The notes beneath the pieces were generated by a model. It worked only from the letters and a program-made list of their open reading frames with translations. It made no database searches and was not told the origin of the DNA. Position numbers and translations under genes: made by a program. Positions 34,323-46,481 of a DNA stretch of 64,000 bases are shown here, one piece after another. The stretch spans positions 248,001 through 312,000 of the forward strand of contig NZ_JNZS01000002.1 in assembly GCF_000718515.1 (NCBI RefSeq). The letters run 5' to 3'. Positions within the stretch are counted from its first letter, which is position 1. Every line of letters begins with the position of its first letter. Origin of the DNA: Micromonospora parva. GTDB lineage: Bacteria; Actinomycetota; Actinomycetes; Mycobacteriales; Micromonosporaceae.

Positions 34323-35738
34323 GTGCGAGTGGATCATCAGCGAGTCATCCGTGACGTCACCGTCCGCCTGCCGATGGCGTCGAGCACGCCGGAGGCGTGT
34401 CGATGGACGGTCACCGCGCTGTCCCGCCACACCCCGGCGACCATCTCCGTGCTGCTCGCGGTCCACGACCGCCTGCGCTGCGTCGCGGCGACCGGGGCCT
34501 GGCAGGTCTTCGCCACCGTGCCGGCGCGCACCGGCATCGTCGGCCGGGTGTACGCGACGGGCGTTCCCGCCGTCGTCCCGGACGTCAGCGTCGACCCGGA
34601 CTACCTACCGGTGCGCCCGGACGTGACGGCCGAGCTGTGCGTACCGGTGCTGGACCCGACGGGCCGGGCGATCGGCGTGCTCGACCTGCAGTGGAGTGAG
34701 CCGACCGACCTGGAGCCGTGGCGGGGGACCGCGCAGCGGCTGGCCGACGGGCTCGGCGCGCGGATCGCCGCCCTCGGCGGCCCACCGGCGGAGAGCCGCA
34801 GCGAGACGTTGCTCCGGCACGCCGCCGCGCTCTCCTCCGCCCCGACCGAGGGGGAGGTGATGGGGGCGGCGGCCCGCGCCGCCCGGGAGGTCTCCACGCT
34901 CTCCACAGCGCTGCTGCTGATCGGCGGTCAGCTCGGCCCGTCCCCGGCGACGCCGAGCGATCTGGAGACCCGGATCCGCGCCGAGCTGGCCGGGGCGGGT
35001 CCGGTTGCCCTGGACCGGATGGTCGACCGAGCTCACCGGTACGGCGCCGGGTACACGCTGGGCGAGGCCGGGCACCCGCCGACCGAGGACTACCGCCCGC
35101 TGACCCGGGCGGGGGTACGCACGCTGGTCGCCGTGCCGGTCGGGCCGGCGGATGCCGGTGGGGTGTTGCTGGTCGCCGACGAACGCGCGCTGCGGCCGGA
35201 CCCGACCACCGTCAGCCTGATGGAGTTGCTCGCCGGGCAGGCCTGGACGAGCGTGGACCGGCTGCGCACGCTGGCCCGGTTGCGCGAGCAGGCCAGCTCC
35301 GACCCGCTGACCGGGTTGCGGCACACCGGCCCGTTCGGGCAGCGGATCGCGGCGGCCACCCCCGGCCGTACGGCCCTGCTGGCGATCGACGTGGACGGCT
35401 TCAAGACCGTGAACGACACGTACGGCCACCAGGCCGGCGACCGGGTGCTGGTCGGGTTGGCCCGGGCGTTGGAGGCGGCGTTGCGGCACGGCGACGAGTT
35501 GTACCGGATCGGCGGCGACGAGTTCGTTGCGGTGATCGAGGTGAGCCGCCCGGAGGAGGCGGTCCGGATCGCCGAACGGCTGACCGAGGCCGCCCGACGG
35601 ATCGGCCGCACGATCAGCGTGGGTGTCGCAGTACCCCGCCCCGGCGAAGCCCCCGAACGCACCCTGAGAAGAGCCGACCAGGCCCTCTATGCGGTGAAAC
35701 GCCAGGGCCGAGACGGCGTACACCTCTCAGCAGCCTGA
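34323..35738 (+). CDS. GAF-GGDEF diguanylate cyclase
   Basis: 471-aa cytoplasmic signalling protein that should make c-di-GMP. Residues about 10-150 are a GAF-type sensor (AATGAWQVFATVPARTGIVG, ELCVPVLDPTGRAIGVLDL); about 165-310 look like a second GAF-like domain. The GGDEF domain follows: TALLAIDVDGFKTVNDTYGH and the active site GGDEF at about 397-401. An RxxD product-inhibition site (RHGD) lies exactly five residues before it, so feedback control is expected. The start is uncertain: GTG 34323 is used, but GTG 34263 and 34329 are in frame and none has a good RBS. Confidence 0.88.
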   Translation: MRVDHQRVIRDVTVRLPMASSTPEACRWTVTALSRHTPATISVLLAVHDRLRCVAATGAWQVFATVPARTGIVGRVYATGVPAVVPDVSVDPDYLPVRPDVTAELCVPVLDPTGRAIGVLDLQWSEPTDLEPWRGTAQRLADGLGARIAALGGPPAESRSETLLRHAAALSSAPTEGEVMGAAARAAREVSTLSTALLLIGGQLGPSPATPSDLETRIRAELAGAGPVALDRMVDRAHRYGAGYTLGEAGHPPTEDYRPLTRAGVRTLVAVPVGPADAGGVLLVADERALRPDPTTVSLMELLAGQAWTSVDRLRTLARLREQASSDPLTGLRHTGPFGQRIAAATPGRTALLAIDVDGFKTVNDTYGHQAGDRVLVGLARALEAALRHGDELYRIGGDEFVAVIEVSRPEEAVRIAERLTEAARRIGRTISVGVAVPRPGEAPERTLRRADQALYAVKRQGRDGVHLSAA

Positions 35739-35759
35739 CCCCCCGCGGCCCGCAGCCGT

Positions 35760-35828
35760 CGATCTTGCGCTTTCGGTAGGCGTTTTGCCGCTCTTACCCC
35801 TTGTGTCGCCACCGAAAGTGCAAGATCG
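35760..35828. repeat. Intergenic palindrome, family A copy 3 (best-preserved)
   Basis: Eighteen-base arms, CGATCTTGCGCTTTCGGT and ACCGAAAGTGCAAGATCG, with a single mismatch, between the convergent GGDEF and asd gene ends. Confidence 0.9.
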
Positions 35829-35856
35829 CCGCAGTCGGGGAAGGGCAGGGCGGGGG

Positions 35857-36918
35857 TCAGGACGTGTGGAGTTCCTTGGCCAGGAGCTCGGCGATCTGGG
35901 CGGTGTTGAGGGCCGCACCCTTGCGGAGGTTGTCGCCGGTGACGAAGAAGTCGAGGGCGCGCGGGTCGTCCAGAGCGCGGCGGATCCGCCCGACCCAGGA
36001 CGGGTCGGTGCCGACGGCGTCGATCGGCATCGGGAACTCCCCGGCTGCGGGGTCGTCGACCAGGATCACCCCGGGAGCGTTGCGCAGCGCCTCGCGGGCG
36101 CCCTCGGCGTCCACCTCGCTGGCGAAGACCGCGTGCACGGCCACCGAGTGCGCGGTGACCACCGGCACCCGGACGCAGGTGGCGGAGACCTTGAGGTCGG
36201 GCAGGCCGAGGATCTTCCGCGACTCGTTGCGGATCTTCACCTCTTCCGACGACCAGCCGCTGTCCGCCGGGGAGCCGGCCCAGGGGACCACGTTGAGCGC
36301 CATGGGTGCCGGGAACGGACCCAGGTCGTCACCGACCGCCTGGCGTACGTCGCCGGTGCGCGAACCGAGCGTCCGGTCGCCGGCGACCTTGGTGAGCTGG
36401 TCGTGCAGGATGTCGACGCCGGACTGACCGGCGCCGGAGACCGCCTGGTAGGAGGCGAGCACCAGCTCTCGCAGGCCGTACTCGCGGTGCAGTGGCGCGA
36501 CCGCGACGATCATCGCGAGGGTCGTGCAGTTGGCGTTGGCGATGATGCCCCGGGGCCGGTTGCGGACCTGCTCGGGGTTGATCTCGGGAACGACGAGCGG
36601 GACGTCACGGTCCATGCGGAACGCGCCGGAGTTGTCGACGGCGATCGCGCCCCGGGCGACGGCGATCGGCGCCCACTCGGCGGAGACCTCGTCGGGCACG
36701 TCGAACATGGCCACGTCGACACCGTCGAACGCCTCGGGGGTCAGCGCCTGGACGACGAGTTCCTCACCCCGACAGCGCACCCGACGCCCGACGGAGCGCT
36801 CGGAGGCGAGCAGGCGGATCTCACCCCAGACGTTGCGCCGCCCGGTGAGCAGCTCACACATCACGGTGCCGACGGCACCTGTCGCTCCGACCACGGCGAG
36901 GGTGGGCAGCGCCGTCAT
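35857..36918 (-). CDS. asd: Aspartate-semialdehyde dehydrogenase
   Basis: 353-aa enzyme that reduces aspartyl phosphate to aspartate semialdehyde with NADPH, the branch toward lysine/diaminopimelate, threonine and methionine. NADP loop VVGATGAVGTVMCELL (residues 8-23); the active-site Cys in IIANANCTTLAM is near 132; YQAVSGAGQSG and the His-containing RVPVVTAHSVAVH follow. Length is standard. It lies 5 bases downstream of the aspartate kinase gene, a normal actinobacterial ask-asd operon. Confidence 0.97.
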   Translation of the reverse strand: MTALPTLAVVGATGAVGTVMCELLTGRRNVWGEIRLLASERSVGRRVRCRGEELVVQALTPEAFDGVDVAMFDVPDEVSAEWAPIAVARGAIAVDNSGAFRMDRDVPLVVPEINPEQVRNRPRGIIANANCTTLAMIVAVAPLHREYGLRELVLASYQAVSGAGQSGVDILHDQLTKVAGDRTLGSRTGDVRQAVGDDLGPFPAPMALNVVPWAGSPADSGWSSEEVKIRNESRKILGLPDLKVSATCVRVPVVTAHSVAVHAVFASEVDAEGAREALRNAPGVILVDDPAAGEFPMPIDAVGTDPSWVGRIRRALDDPRALDFFVTGDNLRKGAALNTAQIAELLAKELHTS

Positions 36919-36923
36919 CGGCG

Positions 36924-38189
<1,266 letters not shown>

Positions 38190-38446
38190 GACGGTGCACT
38201 CCCTCCCAGCGACCCTGAGCGTGCCGACGCCGCCGGAACCGGGGCCGGCGGCGCGTGTCAGACCCCTTGAGGGTATCCGGCGGGTAACGAGGCCGGGTCA
38301 GGTGATCCCACCATCCGGCCCGCCGGACGCCGGCGGGGCCGGTCCCACCAGGTCGGGCGGTACGCGGGAACGGCCCGCCCGACACGCCGGGACGAGCGCG
38401 GTACGCGCGGCGCCCACCGATCGCCCGCACCCACCAGAATGGGCCG

Positions 38447-39235
38447 GTGCCCGTCCTCCTCCGCTCGGCCGGCCGCGTGCTCGGGCCGCTCGTCCTCGCC
38501 CTACCGACGCTCCTGGCCGCCTGCACCAGTGAGCAGCCACCGGCTCCACCACCCGCCGATGCCGCGCCGGTCCAGGTGGACGCCGCGTGGGACGAGTTGG
38601 CCGCGCTGGCCGCGGCTGCTCAGGACCGCCACCTGGTGGCGCAGTACGTGTACGGCCGGCCCGGTCAACCGGACCGGACCATCGTCTTCACCAGCGCGAA
38701 CGACGGCAGTTGGCGGGTCGACGTGCCGGGGGGCGCGTTGGGCGGCACCGCCGATGTCTCGATGGCCAGCACGGCCGACGGGCTGTTCCAGTGCGCCCTG
38801 CCGTCGGCCGGTCACGCCGGGTCGGCGAGCTGCGTACGCCTGGGTGACCGCGACGACGCGGTGCCGCGCCGGTTGGACCCCCGGGTGCAGCACCCGCTCA
38901 CCGACTGGCTGGATGTGCTCACCGACCGACGTGCCCCGCTGGCGGTCGCCCCGGCCACCGCGCCCGAGGGCGTCACCGGCACCTGTTACTCGGTGGAATC
39001 CACCTCGGCGTCGCTCAACGCCCCGCTGGACGTGGGCATCTACTGCTACGACCGGGACGGCACGCCGACCGGTGTCCGGACCGGGGCCGGGACGCTGCGG
39101 CTGGCCGCTCCCCCCGCCCCGGCACCGGCCACCGTGCAACTGGCCGGCCCGGTGGTGATCGACCGGGAGCCGCTCGACACCGCGGCGCCGCCGACCCCGG
39201 ACCCGTCGGAGAGCCCGAGCGCGGGAACGCCCTGA
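38447..39235 (+). CDS. Secreted lipoprotein, unknown function
   Basis: 262-aa protein starting at GTG 38447. Signal peptide with lipobox (LLAAC, Cys26), a Pro-rich linker (SEQPPAPPPADAAPVQ), then a domain of about 160 residues with two Cys pairs (FQCALPSAGHAGSASC and TCYSVES... IYCYDRDG) and a Pro-rich C-terminal tail ending PDPSESPSAGTP. I recognise no family; extracytoplasmic disulfide-bonded lipoprotein is what the sequence shows. It is divergent from aspartate kinase (257-base gap with no other feature seen) and followed at 84 bases by the nitroreductase gene. Confidence 0.75.
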   Translation: MPVLLRSAGRVLGPLVLALPTLLAACTSEQPPAPPPADAAPVQVDAAWDELAALAAAAQDRHLVAQYVYGRPGQPDRTIVFTSANDGSWRVDVPGGALGGTADVSMASTADGLFQCALPSAGHAGSASCVRLGDRDDAVPRRLDPRVQHPLTDWLDVLTDRRAPLAVAPATAPEGVTGTCYSVESTSASLNAPLDVGIYCYDRDGTPTGVRTGAGTLRLAAPPAPAPATVQLAGPVVIDREPLDTAAPPTPDPSESPSAGTP

Positions 39236-39319
39236 TCTTCGTCCCGTTACGGGTGCTCTTGCCCACATTTCGCCACCCCGTCCTGAGCGACGAATCACCC
39301 ATACGGGACGATCCGTCTT

Positions 39320-39859
39320 ATGGCCGATCTCACCCCGCTGCTCGCCTACCGCTGGAGTCCGCTGGCGTTCCACCCCACCGCGGAGCTGAGCGCGGCCGAC
39401 GCGTCCTCCCTGCTGGAGGCCGCCCGCTGGGCACCCTCCCTGGGCAACCGCCAGCCCTGGCGGTTCACAGTGGGCTACCGCAACGACGACACCTGGAAGC
39501 GCATCCTGGTCAACCTGACCGAGCGCGACCAACGCTGGGCGCACCGGGCCGCCGCGCTGCTGCTCGCCGCGCACGTCGACCCGGACGCCGCGCCGGCTGA
39601 CGGGATCGCGTACGACCTGGGCCAGGCGGTCGCCCACCTCACCGTGCAGGCCACCGCGCTGGGGTTGCACGTCCGGCAGGTGCTGAGCGTGGACCGCGGC
39701 GGGCTCGCCGCCGACCTGCACCTCCCCGCCGACGTGCGGCCGTACGCGGTGCTCGTCGTCGGGCAGCTCGGCGACCCGCTCAGCCTGCCGGCGGACCTCG
39801 TCGCCGAGGAGACCGGCCTGCGCCGCCGCCGACCGTTGGCCGACCTGCTGCTCGGCTGA
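39320..39859 (+). CDS. Nitroreductase-family flavoprotein
   Basis: 179-aa FMN-dependent oxidoreductase. Motif LLEAARWAPSLGNRQPWRFTV near residue 32 is the flavin-phosphate and dimer interface segment; DLGQAVAHLTVQATALGLHV near 97 is the second hallmark helix. Shorter than many family members (about 190-220), lacking the lid region. Electron donor and substrate cannot be told. Start ATG 39320. Confidence 0.8.
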   Translation: MADLTPLLAYRWSPLAFHPTAELSAADASSLLEAARWAPSLGNRQPWRFTVGYRNDDTWKRILVNLTERDQRWAHRAAALLLAAHVDPDAAPADGIAYDLGQAVAHLTVQATALGLHVRQVLSVDRGGLAADLHLPADVRPYAVLVVGQLGDPLSLPADLVAEETGLRRRRPLADLLLG

Positions 39860-39871
39860 CCGGTCAGCCGG

Positions 39872-40858
39872 CTACCCGCCGCGGCTGGCGCGCAGCAGGA
39901 CCACTGCGGCCTCGGTGTTGCGATAGAGCACGTGCCGGCCCTGTCGGGACCGGTTGACCAGGCCGGCGGCGTGCAGCGCGGCCAGGTGTTGGGAGACGTT
40001 CCCGGCGGACATCCCGGTGAGTCGGGCCAGATCGGTGGTGGTGGCCGCCGTGTCGAGCCGGTGCAGCAGCACGGCCCGGCCGGGGCCGATCACCCGCCCC
40101 AGCGGGTCGCCCGGCGGCGGCGCTGTCGCCTCCCAGAGCGTCCCGACCGCTCGGACCGGGTACGCGCCGGCCGGCAGCGAATCCTCCAGCAGGTTCCACA
40201 GCACCCGCCGCCCGCTGAACACCGTCGGGTTCAGCGCCAGTCCACGACCCCGCAGGTCGAAGTCCCGCTCGAACGGGTCGTCGCTGACCACCCGGTCGCC
40301 GAGCCAGCGCAGGCTCGGGTGCAGCTGCTCGAAGAACCGGCCGGCGCCGTTCTCCGCGAGCTGGGCGGCCCGGTACGTCACGTCGGCGTCGAGCAGGGCC
40401 TGCATCCGTGGCCAGTCCGGGGCGATCGCCTCGTCGTACCAGACCCGCACCGCGTCGACGAGCTGCGGCAGCAGCCCACCGGGGTCGGCGAGCAGCGCCT
40501 GCCCGAACGTACCCAGCGGCCGGCGCGGGGTGGTCGCCAGCAGGTCCTGGACCACCACGGCCGGCGGCGTGGCGGCGATCTGTTCGAGTTGCTCGGCCAT
40601 CTCCACGTTCGGCCGGGCGGCCGGGGTGAGGAAGTCGGGCAGCCAGCAACGCGGTCGGGCCAGCTCCACCAGCGGTCGGACCCGGGAGGCCACCTCGGGC
40701 CGACGCAGGGTCACCCGGGCGCGGTCGATCCAGGGCAGGTGCACCGCGTAGTGAATTGGGCTGGCCAGCGCCCACATGCTCATGACCGTCTCGTTGACCG
40801 GCGACACGGCCAACCGCACTCCCGCCACGTCGGCCACGTTGAACCGCAACTCGGACAC
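39872..40858 (-). CDS. ArsR-family HTH regulator with DUF5937-type N-terminal domain
   Basis: 328-aa regulator. The C-terminal about 65 residues are an ArsR winged helix: ATTTDLARLTGMSAGNVSQH (recognition helix), then ALHAAGLVNRSRQGRHVLYR (wing). The first about 255 residues match the DUF5937-type domain typical of actinomycete ArsR regulators (LRFNVADVAGVRLAVSPV start), probably a ligand-binding module; no metal Cys motif is present. GTG start. Divergent from an MFS exporter with an operator-like repeat in between, so it probably represses that gene. Confidence 0.85.
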   Translation of the reverse strand: MSELRFNVADVAGVRLAVSPVNETVMSMWALASPIHYAVHLPWIDRARVTLRRPEVASRVRPLVELARPRCWLPDFLTPAARPNVEMAEQLEQIAATPPAVVVQDLLATTPRRPLGTFGQALLADPGGLLPQLVDAVRVWYDEAIAPDWPRMQALLDADVTYRAAQLAENGAGRFFEQLHPSLRWLGDRVVSDDPFERDFDLRGRGLALNPTVFSGRRVLWNLLEDSLPAGAYPVRAVGTLWEATAPPPGDPLGRVIGPGRAVLLHRLDTAATTTDLARLTGMSAGNVSQHLAALHAAGLVNRSRQGRHVLYRNTEAAVVLLRASRGG

Positions 40859-40882
40859 GCACCCTCCCCGGGAGCAGGATTC

Positions 40883-40905
40883 GGTTGAGCCTAAAAGACT
40901 CGACC
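40883..40905. promoter_or_regulatory. Inverted repeat, candidate ArsR operator
   Basis: GGTTGAG and CTCGACC (one mismatch), 9 bases apart, within the 79-base divergent region. Its place between regulator and target supports an operator. Confidence 0.45.
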
Positions 40906-40937
40906 ACCGTCATGGGGGCACGGTTCACTCACCGGCC

Positions 40938-42209
40938 ATGGGGGCCAGAGACACCATTCGCACCGTTGTCCACCACGTCGTACCGCCGGCCGGGCTGACC
41001 CGCGCGCTGGCCGTACAGGCCATGGTCGGAGCCGTCGGCAGCGGCCTGTTCCACGCCGGCAGCGCCGTCTTCTTCACCCGGGCACTCGGGCTCAGCGCCG
41101 CCCAGGTGGGGCTGGGCCTGTCCGTAGCGGCGGGGGTGTCGCTGCTCGGCACGGTGCCGCTGGGTGGGCTCACCGACCGGTACGGGCCGCAGCGGGTCTG
41201 GGTGGTCGGGCTGGTGCTGGACGCGGCGCTCTTCGCGACCTACCCGTTCGTCGGCGGCTTCACGGGTTTCCTCGCCGTGGTGGTGGCGCTGGCCGCCGTG
41301 GAGGCCGCGACCGGTGTGGCCCGGCAGGTCTACTCGATCAACGCGCTCCCCCCGGCCGAACGGGTCACGGCGATGGCGTACCAGCGCTCGTCGTTGAATG
41401 TCGGCTTCGGGCTCGGCGCGGTGATCAGCGGCGTGGTGCTGGCGGTCGACACGATGGCGGCCTACCGGGGGATGGTCTGGTTCATCGCGACGGTCTTCCT
41501 GGTGACGGCCCTCTTCGTGCGACGACTGCCCCGCCTGCCGCAGGTGGCCCGGCCGGTTGAGCCGATGAGTCGGCTCGCCGTGCTCCGGGACCGTCCGTTC
41601 ATGGCGGCATCCCTACTCTCCGGGCTGCTCACCGCGCACCAGACGCTCTACCTGACGGTGATGCCGCTCTGGATCCTCACCCACACCGACGCCCCGAAGA
41701 CGGTGATCGCCGCCCTGGTGCTGCTCAACACGGTCCTGATCGTGCTGCTCCAGGTACGCGCCAGCCGAGGCGCTGACACCGCGTCGGGCGCGGCCCGGGC
41801 CTCCCGCCGGGGCGCCCTGCTGATCGCCCTGTTCTGTCTGGTCCTGCCGATCTCCGGGCTGACCCGGGGCGGCCTCACCGTCGTGGTGCTGGTGGCCGCC
41901 GCGACGCTGCTGATCCTGGCTGAGCTGATCGAGTCGGCGGGCGCCTGGGGGCTCACCGCCACCCTGCCGCCGGCCGCCCAGCGCGGCGCGTATGTGGGGG
42001 CGTTCCGGCTCGGCTCCCAGGTGCAGTATCTGATAGCCCCGGCGGGGTTGACCGCGCTCGGGGTGAGCACCGGCGGCTGGGGTTGGTTACCGACGGCAGC
42101 GATCTTCGCGCTGGTCGGGCTGGCGATCGTGCCCGCCGTGGCCTGGGCCGAACGGACGCCGAGGCTGGGTTGCCAGGCCCCGGAGCCGGCGATGACCTCG
42201 GTCCCATAG
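40938..42209 (+). CDS. MFS transporter under divergent ArsR-type control
   Basis: 423-aa major facilitator with about 12 membrane spans; loop 2-3 motif GGLTDRYGPQRVWVVG near residue 77. N-terminal membrane entry AVQAMVGAVGSGLFHAGSAV. The first in-frame ATG giving family length, at 40938, is used. It is divergent from the ArsR-type regulator, suggesting inducible efflux of a small molecule. Its 3' end falls just before the leuA promoter. Confidence 0.87.
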   Translation: MGARDTIRTVVHHVVPPAGLTRALAVQAMVGAVGSGLFHAGSAVFFTRALGLSAAQVGLGLSVAAGVSLLGTVPLGGLTDRYGPQRVWVVGLVLDAALFATYPFVGGFTGFLAVVVALAAVEAATGVARQVYSINALPPAERVTAMAYQRSSLNVGFGLGAVISGVVLAVDTMAAYRGMVWFIATVFLVTALFVRRLPRLPQVARPVEPMSRLAVLRDRPFMAASLLSGLLTAHQTLYLTVMPLWILTHTDAPKTVIAALVLLNTVLIVLLQVRASRGADTASGAARASRRGALLIALFCLVLPISGLTRGGLTVVVLVAAATLLILAELIESAGAWGLTATLPPAAQRGAYVGAFRLGSQVQYLIAPAGLTALGVSTGGWGWLPTAAIFALVGLAIVPAVAWAERTPRLGCQAPEPAMTSVP

Positions 42210-42221
42210 TCCGGACCGGCC

Positions 42222-42250
42222 TTTCCACCCCCCGTTCCATCACGTAGGGT
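42222..42250 (+). promoter_or_regulatory. Predicted leuA promoter
   Basis: TTTCCA, 17-base spacer, TAGGGT. The start site would fall near 42256-42258, only a few bases before the leader-peptide ATG at 42260, so the leader may be leaderless or nearly so. Confidence 0.5.
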
Positions 42251-42259
42251 GACCTGGTC

Positions 42260-42288
42260 ATGTGGCAGGCGCTGCTCCTCCTTAGCCG

Positions 42289-42304
<16 letters not shown>
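42260..42304 (+). CDS. leuA leader peptide
   Basis: 14-residue peptide MWQALLLLSRRDEA with four consecutive Leu codons (CTG CTC CTC CTT) at 42272-42283, upstream of leuA. AGGGTGA lies eight bases before the ATG. Its last codons form the left arm of a stable hairpin. This is the classical design for attenuation by leucyl-tRNA supply. Confidence 0.85.
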
Positions 42305-44197
<1,893 letters not shown>

Positions 44198-44212
44198 TCC
44201 CAGGCGTCGCGT

Positions 44213-44238
44213 CCCCGAGGTGGTCCGCTACCTCGGGG
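44213..44238. terminator. Hairpin terminator between leuA and MFS gene
   Basis: Nine-base stem CCCCGAGGT / ACCTCGGGG; overlaps the last codons of the convergent MFS gene and can serve both directions. Confidence 0.75.
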
Positions 44239-45721
44239 GCGTGGCGGCGGGCAGCGAGTGGCAGGGCTGCGACGGCGGGGCCTCCCGGGGCGGTCGGTGG
44301 ACCAGCACGAGGGCCAGCACCGCGCCGGCCAGCAGCAGCCCCGCGCACCAGGCCAACGCCGCGCGGTACGCGTCGGTCAGGTCGGCCTTCTGCTCGTAGC
44401 CGGCGCCGGAGAGACCGACCAGCAGCGGCAGCGCCGCCACCGCGAGCAGGCCGCCGGCACGGGACGCGGCGTTGTTGAAGCCGCTGGCGACCCCGGAGAA
44501 GCGGTCCTGCACGGCGGCCAGCACCGACGCGGTCAGCGGTGCCACCACCAGGGTCAGCCCGATGCCGAAGAGCAGCACGCCGGGCAGCACGTCGCGCCAG
44601 TACGACGCGCCCGGTCCGACGCCGCGCAGCAGCAGCAGACCGACCGCGGCGATCAGCGGTCCGACGGCGAGGGGCAGGCGCGGGCCGATCCGCGCTGACA
44701 GCGCGCCGGCCCGCGCCGACCCGACCAACAGCAGCAGCGTCATCGGCAGCAACGCGATGCCGGTGCGGAAGGCCGACCACTCGACCACGTTCTGCAGGTA
44801 GACGGCGAAGAAGAAGGTGAAGCCGCCGAGCGCCGCGTAGACGACCACCGTGAAGAGGTTCAGCACCGAGAAGAGTCGGCTGCTGAACAGCCCGGTGGGC
44901 AGCATCGCGGCGTCGCCCCGCCGCCGCTCCAGCAGCACGAAGGCCACCGCGGCGAGCACACCGACCGCTGCCGCGATCAGCACCTCGGCGGAGTCGAACC
45001 CGCGAGCCGGCGCGTCGATCAGGGCGTAGGTGACGCCGGCGAGCGCGAGCGCTCCGAGGAGGGCTCCGGCGACGTCGAACCGACGTCGGGTCCGATCCCG
45101 TCCCTCGATCCGGGAGGCGCTCTCGTCCCGGCTCTCCGGCACCCAGCGCAGCGCGGCCAGCAGCACCAGCACGGCGATCGGCAGGTTGAGGAAGAAGATC
45201 CAGCGCCAGGAGAGCGCGTCGATGAGCCAGCCGCCGATGAACGGGCCCAGCGCGGTGGACACGCCGGACAGCCCGGCCCAGGCACCGATCGCGCGGCCCC
45301 GGTCGTCGGGGTGGAAGCTCGACTGGAGCACCGACAGCGACCCGGGCGTGAGCAGCGCGCCGCCGGCACCCTGGAGGAACCGCGCTCCGATCAGCCAACC
45401 GGTGTCCTGGGCGAGCCCACAGAGCACGGAGGCGGCGGTGAACCAGACCACGCCGATGAGGAAGATGCGTCGCCGGCCGAAGCGGTCCCCCAGCGCACCA
45501 CCGAGCAACACGAACGCCGCCAGCATCAGCAGATAGCCGTTGATGGTCCACTGGAGATCGGCGACGTTCGCGCCGAGATCCTGCCCGAGCCTCGGCAGCG
45601 CCACGTTGACGACAGTGCTGTCGAGGAAGACCATGCCAGAGGCGAGTACGGCGGCGAGCAGCGTGCCCCGGCCGGCGGTGGTGCCCATCCGGAGGGCTGC
45701 GGCCGGCACGGGTGCGGTCAT
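44228..45721 (-). CDS. DHA2-type (EmrB/QacA) MFS drug exporter
   Basis: 497-aa exporter with about 14 membrane spans. Family motifs: VVNVALPRLGQDLGA (motif D-like, about 38-52), WTINGYLLMLAAFVLLGG, GDRFGRRRIFLIG, LQGAGGALLTPGSLSVLQ and the antiporter motif C-like WAGLSGVSTALGPFIGGW. Start at ATG 45721 (MTAPVPAAALRMG); ATG 45688 would also keep all spans. It probably exports drugs or toxic metabolites by proton antiport. Divergent from the secreted nuclease gene. Confidence 0.88.
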   Translation of the reverse strand: MTAPVPAAALRMGTTAGRGTLLAAVLASGMVFLDSTVVNVALPRLGQDLGANVADLQWTINGYLLMLAAFVLLGGALGDRFGRRRIFLIGVVWFTAASVLCGLAQDTGWLIGARFLQGAGGALLTPGSLSVLQSSFHPDDRGRAIGAWAGLSGVSTALGPFIGGWLIDALSWRWIFFLNLPIAVLVLLAALRWVPESRDESASRIEGRDRTRRRFDVAGALLGALALAGVTYALIDAPARGFDSAEVLIAAAVGVLAAVAFVLLERRRGDAAMLPTGLFSSRLFSVLNLFTVVVYAALGGFTFFFAVYLQNVVEWSAFRTGIALLPMTLLLLVGSARAGALSARIGPRLPLAVGPLIAAVGLLLLRGVGPGASYWRDVLPGVLLFGIGLTLVVAPLTASVLAAVQDRFSGVASGFNNAASRAGGLLAVAALPLLVGLSGAGYEQKADLTDAYRAALAWCAGLLLAGAVLALVLVHRPPREAPPSQPCHSLPAATPPR

Positions 45722-45828
45722 CCCACCAATCTGCCTTGCATCATGTGGGAGACGCCACGAAACGCCGAAACCGTTCCCGGGTACTGTGCGCAATCGCCGG
45801 GAGCCCCCAAGCTGGAGAGGTGTCGTCT

Positions 45829-46467
45829 GTGCGTACCAGATCAGGACCGCGAGCGGCGGTGGCTGCGCTTGCCGCGGCGCTGGCGCTCGGCGTGGCCGGT
45901 TGCGTCCCGCCGGATGAGCCGGCCACCCCGCCGCCGAGTGACGGCGGCAACGCGGTGGAGCAGTTGAGCGAGCTCACCGTCGCCACCGCCGGCTCGATGA
46001 AGGGCTACAGCCGGGACCGTTTCCCGCACTGGCGGGACACCGGCAAGAACTGCGACGTCCGGGACAGCATCCTCCAGCGCGACGGCAAGGACGTGAAGCT
46101 GTCCGGCTGCAACGTGGTCGGTGGGCGCTGGGAGAGCGTGTACGACGGTCGCAGCTTCTCGGATCCCTCCGACGTGGACATCGACCACATGGTGCCGTTG
46201 GCCAACGCGTGGCGCTCGGGTGCCGACGAGTGGGACAACGCGAAGCGCGGCGACTTCGCCAACGACACCACCCGTCCGCAGCTGTTCGCGGTTTCCGCCT
46301 CGTCGAACCGGGCAAAGGGTGACCAGGACCCGTCCCAGTGGAAGCCGGCAAACCGATCGTACTGGTGCAAATACGCCCAGGACTGGGTGACGGTCAAGCA
46401 CTACTGGCGACTGACGGTGACCAGCGCCGAGAAGTCCGCACTGACCGACATGTTGGAGGGCTGTTGA
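45829..46467 (+). CDS. Secreted HNH nuclease lipoprotein (DUF1524/GmrSD-type domain)
   Basis: 212-aa protein. Lipobox signal peptide (ALGVAGC, Cys25) then a C-terminal HNH-type domain: the DIDHMVPLANAWRSGADEW core (metal-binding DHMV motif), then RPQLFAVSASSNRAKGDQDP, and KYAQDWVTVKHYWRLTV at the end. Four Cys in the mature part may form two disulfides, consistent with an extracellular nuclease. GTG 45829 is chosen because GGAGAGG sits eight bases before it; GTG 45820 lacks an RBS. Common in Streptomyces/Micromonospora; likely a nutritional or competition nuclease (inference). Confidence 0.87.
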   Translation: MRTRSGPRAAVAALAAALALGVAGCVPPDEPATPPPSDGGNAVEQLSELTVATAGSMKGYSRDRFPHWRDTGKNCDVRDSILQRDGKDVKLSGCNVVGGRWESVYDGRSFSDPSDVDIDHMVPLANAWRSGADEWDNAKRGDFANDTTRPQLFAVSASSNRAKGDQDPSQWKPANRSYWCKYAQDWVTVKHYWRLTVTSAEKSALTDMLEGC

Positions 46468-46481
46468 GTGGGGAGCGAATC

